Shown here piece by piece: positions 6,023-6,836 of a DNA stretch of 6,836 bases. The notes under the pieces are model-generated. The model was not told the DNA's origin, did not search any database, and saw only the letters and a list, made by a program, of their open reading frames with translations. Position 1 is the stretch's first letter, and the number at the start of each line of letters is the position of its first letter. Both the position numbers and the translations under genes were made by a program. The stretch is from Pseudomonadota bacterium (GTDB lineage: Bacteria; Pseudomonadota; Alphaproteobacteria; Micropepsales; Micropepsaceae). Where the stretch lies: assembly GCA_021808875.1 (NCBI GenBank), contig JAKBAU010000160.1:1273-8108 (forward strand). Reading direction: 5' to 3'.

Positions 6023-6577
6023 TCAGGCCCTCCGCAGCCACAGGCCGGTACCGATCAGCGTGACGCTCCCGACAAAGGCCATCCACAATATGAAATGCTC
6101 GGGGGACAGTCGGAAGAAGCCGAATAGTGTCAGGCCCACAATGAGCATACCTGCCATCACAAAGCGTGGTCCGAGCCACACCCCCAGAAACACATAGGCC
6201 CAGCCGGTGATGAGTGGGAACAAGGTTCCGATCTGCGTTCCGGTGAAGGGCGCGAAGATCGCAAGCACCGAGCTGATTGCTCCCAGCGCCGCAAGCCAGG
6301 TGAAGAAGATGCGCCAGCTGAACTTTGGCGCGGTCACGGGCTTGCTTGCTTTGCCAATCCAGAAGCTGCCGATGGAGCCGGCAATCGTAACGCCGATCCA
6401 GATCCAGCCTGCATAGGCATGAAAGAAGTAGGTCCCCCCATAGCCCAGAAACCAGAGCGCGCCCCACAGCATGAGCTGCGGGGCCGCGGCGGCGTACCCA
6501 TGGGCGTTAAAGCTGCGCCGCCCCATCCGGGCGATGTCATTGAGTGCCAGCTTCGCTTCGCTGTTGGACAGAGGCAT
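6023..6577 (-). CDS. Multi-spanning membrane protein of unknown function, partner of the winged-helix regulator
   Basis: A 184-residue integral membrane protein with no enzyme motif I recognise. After a soluble, amphipathic N-terminus (about 1-30, containing LNDIARMGRRSF) there are about six hydrophobic segments, near residues 33-52, 57-75, 88-108, 116-134, 138-156 and 160-180. It ends in LRRA, a short positively charged tail. Between segments 2 and 3 a basic stretch (KASKPVTAPKFSWR, 76-89) is likely cytoplasmic. The start ATG at 6577 has GGGAG eight bases upstream. The gene is first in a two-gene operon with the regulator at 5728-6021. In my recollection, pairs of a PF13601-type regulator and an unnamed membrane protein with a similar N-terminus occur in other alphaproteobacteria, but I could not check this. 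A sensor, a stress-responsive protein or a regulated transporter-like protein are all possible. Confidence 0.88.
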   Translation of the reverse strand: MPLSNSEAKLALNDIARMGRRSFNAHGYAAAAPQLMLWGALWFLGYGGTYFFHAYAGWIWIGVTIAGSIGSFWIGKASKPVTAPKFSWRIFFTWLAALGAISSVLAIFAPFTGTQIGTLFPLITGWAYVFLGVWLGPRFVMAGMLIVGLTLFGFFRLSPEHFILWMAFVGSVTLIGTGLWLRRA

Positions 6578-6598
6578 GTATCGAACTCCCGTTAACTG

Positions 6599-6626
6599 CA
6601 GAGTACTCTATATGACAGAGTAGTCT
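6599..6626. promoter_or_regulatory. Tandem palindromic boxes, probable operator of the winged-helix regulator
   Basis: CAGAGTACTCT (6599-6609) and CAGAGTAGTCT (6616-6626) are direct repeats with one mismatch, with starts 17 bases apart. The first contains a perfect 10-base palindrome (AGAGTACTCT). The inner halves also form a larger dyad, TACTCT (6604-6609) and AGAGTA (6617-6622), seven bases apart. One box covers the -10 and the other the spacer, so a protein bound here would block RNA polymerase. Assigning them to the regulator encoded two genes down is inference from position. Confidence 0.55.
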
Positions 6627-6633
6627 AAGTCAA
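6605..6633 (-). promoter_or_regulatory. Sigma-70-type promoter of the membrane protein/regulator operon
   Basis: On the minus strand, TTGACT (6633-6628) is followed by an exact 17-base spacer and TAGAGT (6610-6605), matching the -35 consensus at five of six bases and the -10 at four of six. Transcription would begin near 6598, giving a leader of about 20 bases before the ATG at 6577. The region is conspicuously AT-richer than its surroundings. Both copies of the palindromic box described at 6599-6626 fall on this promoter. Confidence 0.65.
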
Positions 6634-6711
6634 GACAGGGACTGCCTTGGTTGCGGGCTTTCGCTTTAAGTGATTGTTTTCAAAGAAACCTTGGAAGGTC
6701 CAGAACGTCGA

Positions 6712-6836
6712 TCAGCGCCCGGGAGAGGAGGCGAGAACGATGATCTCCTCCATCACGCGGGTCAGGTCGTAATCGCTGGGGCCAAAAACCGCGGCCACGC
6801 CCCCTGCTTTCAGCCTGGCCTCGTCCTCCTTGGGGA
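6712..6836 (-). CDS. C-terminal end of a B12-dependent acyl-CoA mutase-type protein (methylmalonyl/ethylmalonyl-CoA mutase or MeaA-like), partial
   Basis: The minus strand is open from the right edge to a TGA at 6712. It encodes 40 residues: PKEDEARLKAGGVAAVFGPS, then DYDLTRVMEEIIVLASSPGR. This matches the end of the cobalamin-binding Rossmann domain shared by methylmalonyl-CoA mutase, ethylmalonyl-CoA mutase and MeaA, where a strand and loop of the form IPxED..L...GVA.VF.P is followed by the last helix (DLxxIMxEI). The DYDLTRVMEEI ending is nearer to the MeaA/ethylmalonyl-CoA mutase style than to the MutB style, but this is weak evidence. The B12-ligating DxHxxG motif and the TIM barrel lie outside the window. 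It ends 134 bases before the membrane-protein ATG on the same strand. A short ACCTT/AAGGT hairpin lies after the stop, but there is no convincing terminator. Confidence 0.75.
   Translation of the reverse strand, partial: PKEDEARLKAGGVAAVFGPSDYDLTRVMEEIIVLASSPGR

Noticed and set aside
6690..6706. ACCTT-GG-AAGGT hairpin downstream of the mutase stop, as an intrinsic terminator
   Set aside because: The stem is only about five pairs with a two-base loop, and no proper T-run follows on the minus strand.
1..6836. CRISPR array, tRNA or rRNA genes, insertion sequence or phage attachment site
   Set aside because: No regularly spaced repeats, no RNA-gene signatures, no transposase-like frame and no paired terminal repeats with target duplications were seen.

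Overview
The window looks like chromosomal DNA of an alphaproteobacterium. It is GC-rich, and a histone deacetylase-family gene, xseB and a polyprenyl synthetase-type gene lie in a row on the minus strand, as they commonly do in that class. It also holds a large TonB-dependent receptor of the kind abundant in Caulobacterales, Sphingomonadales and Micropepsaceae. I cannot name a genus from sequence alone.

Layout. Positions 1-1721 form a minus-strand block, transcribed from high to low coordinates: a zinc-dependent histone deacetylase-family hydrolase (777-1721), xseB for the exonuclease VII small subunit (493-753), and the N-terminal 148 codons of a polyprenyl-synthetase homologue (1-444) that runs off the left edge. 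Positions 1722-2145 are a 424-base divergent intergenic region. A plus-strand TonB-dependent receptor (2146-5112, GTG start with a good Shine-Dalgarno) ends in a textbook intrinsic terminator. Positions 5164-5356 hold no convincing gene but two dyad symmetries, one of them CRP-like. A minus-strand remnant of a secreted alpha/beta hydrolase (5357-5672) follows. Next comes a tight minus-strand pair: a multi-spanning membrane protein (6023-6577) followed after one base by a small winged-helix regulator (5728-6021). Their promoter is overlaid by two near-identical 11-base palindromic boxes. The right edge holds the last 40 codons of a B12-dependent acyl-CoA mutase-type protein (minus strand, stop at 6712).

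How the parts relate. The deacetylase, xseB and polyprenyl-synthetase genes are probably co-transcribed. Their intergenic gaps are 23 and 48 bases, although their functions are not obviously linked. The membrane-protein/regulator pair looks like a self-contained autoregulated module. The receptor appears to be a single-gene unit.

The most notable observation is the polyprenyl-synthetase homologue. It sits where ispA is expected and keeps the family scaffold and the glycine-rich GGQ motif. It lacks the whole first aspartate-rich motif (a deletion of about 20 residues) and has a degraded GGKR motif, so it is unlikely to be a normal prenyl transferase. The second most notable are the tandem operator of the regulator module and the collapsed hydrolase gene.
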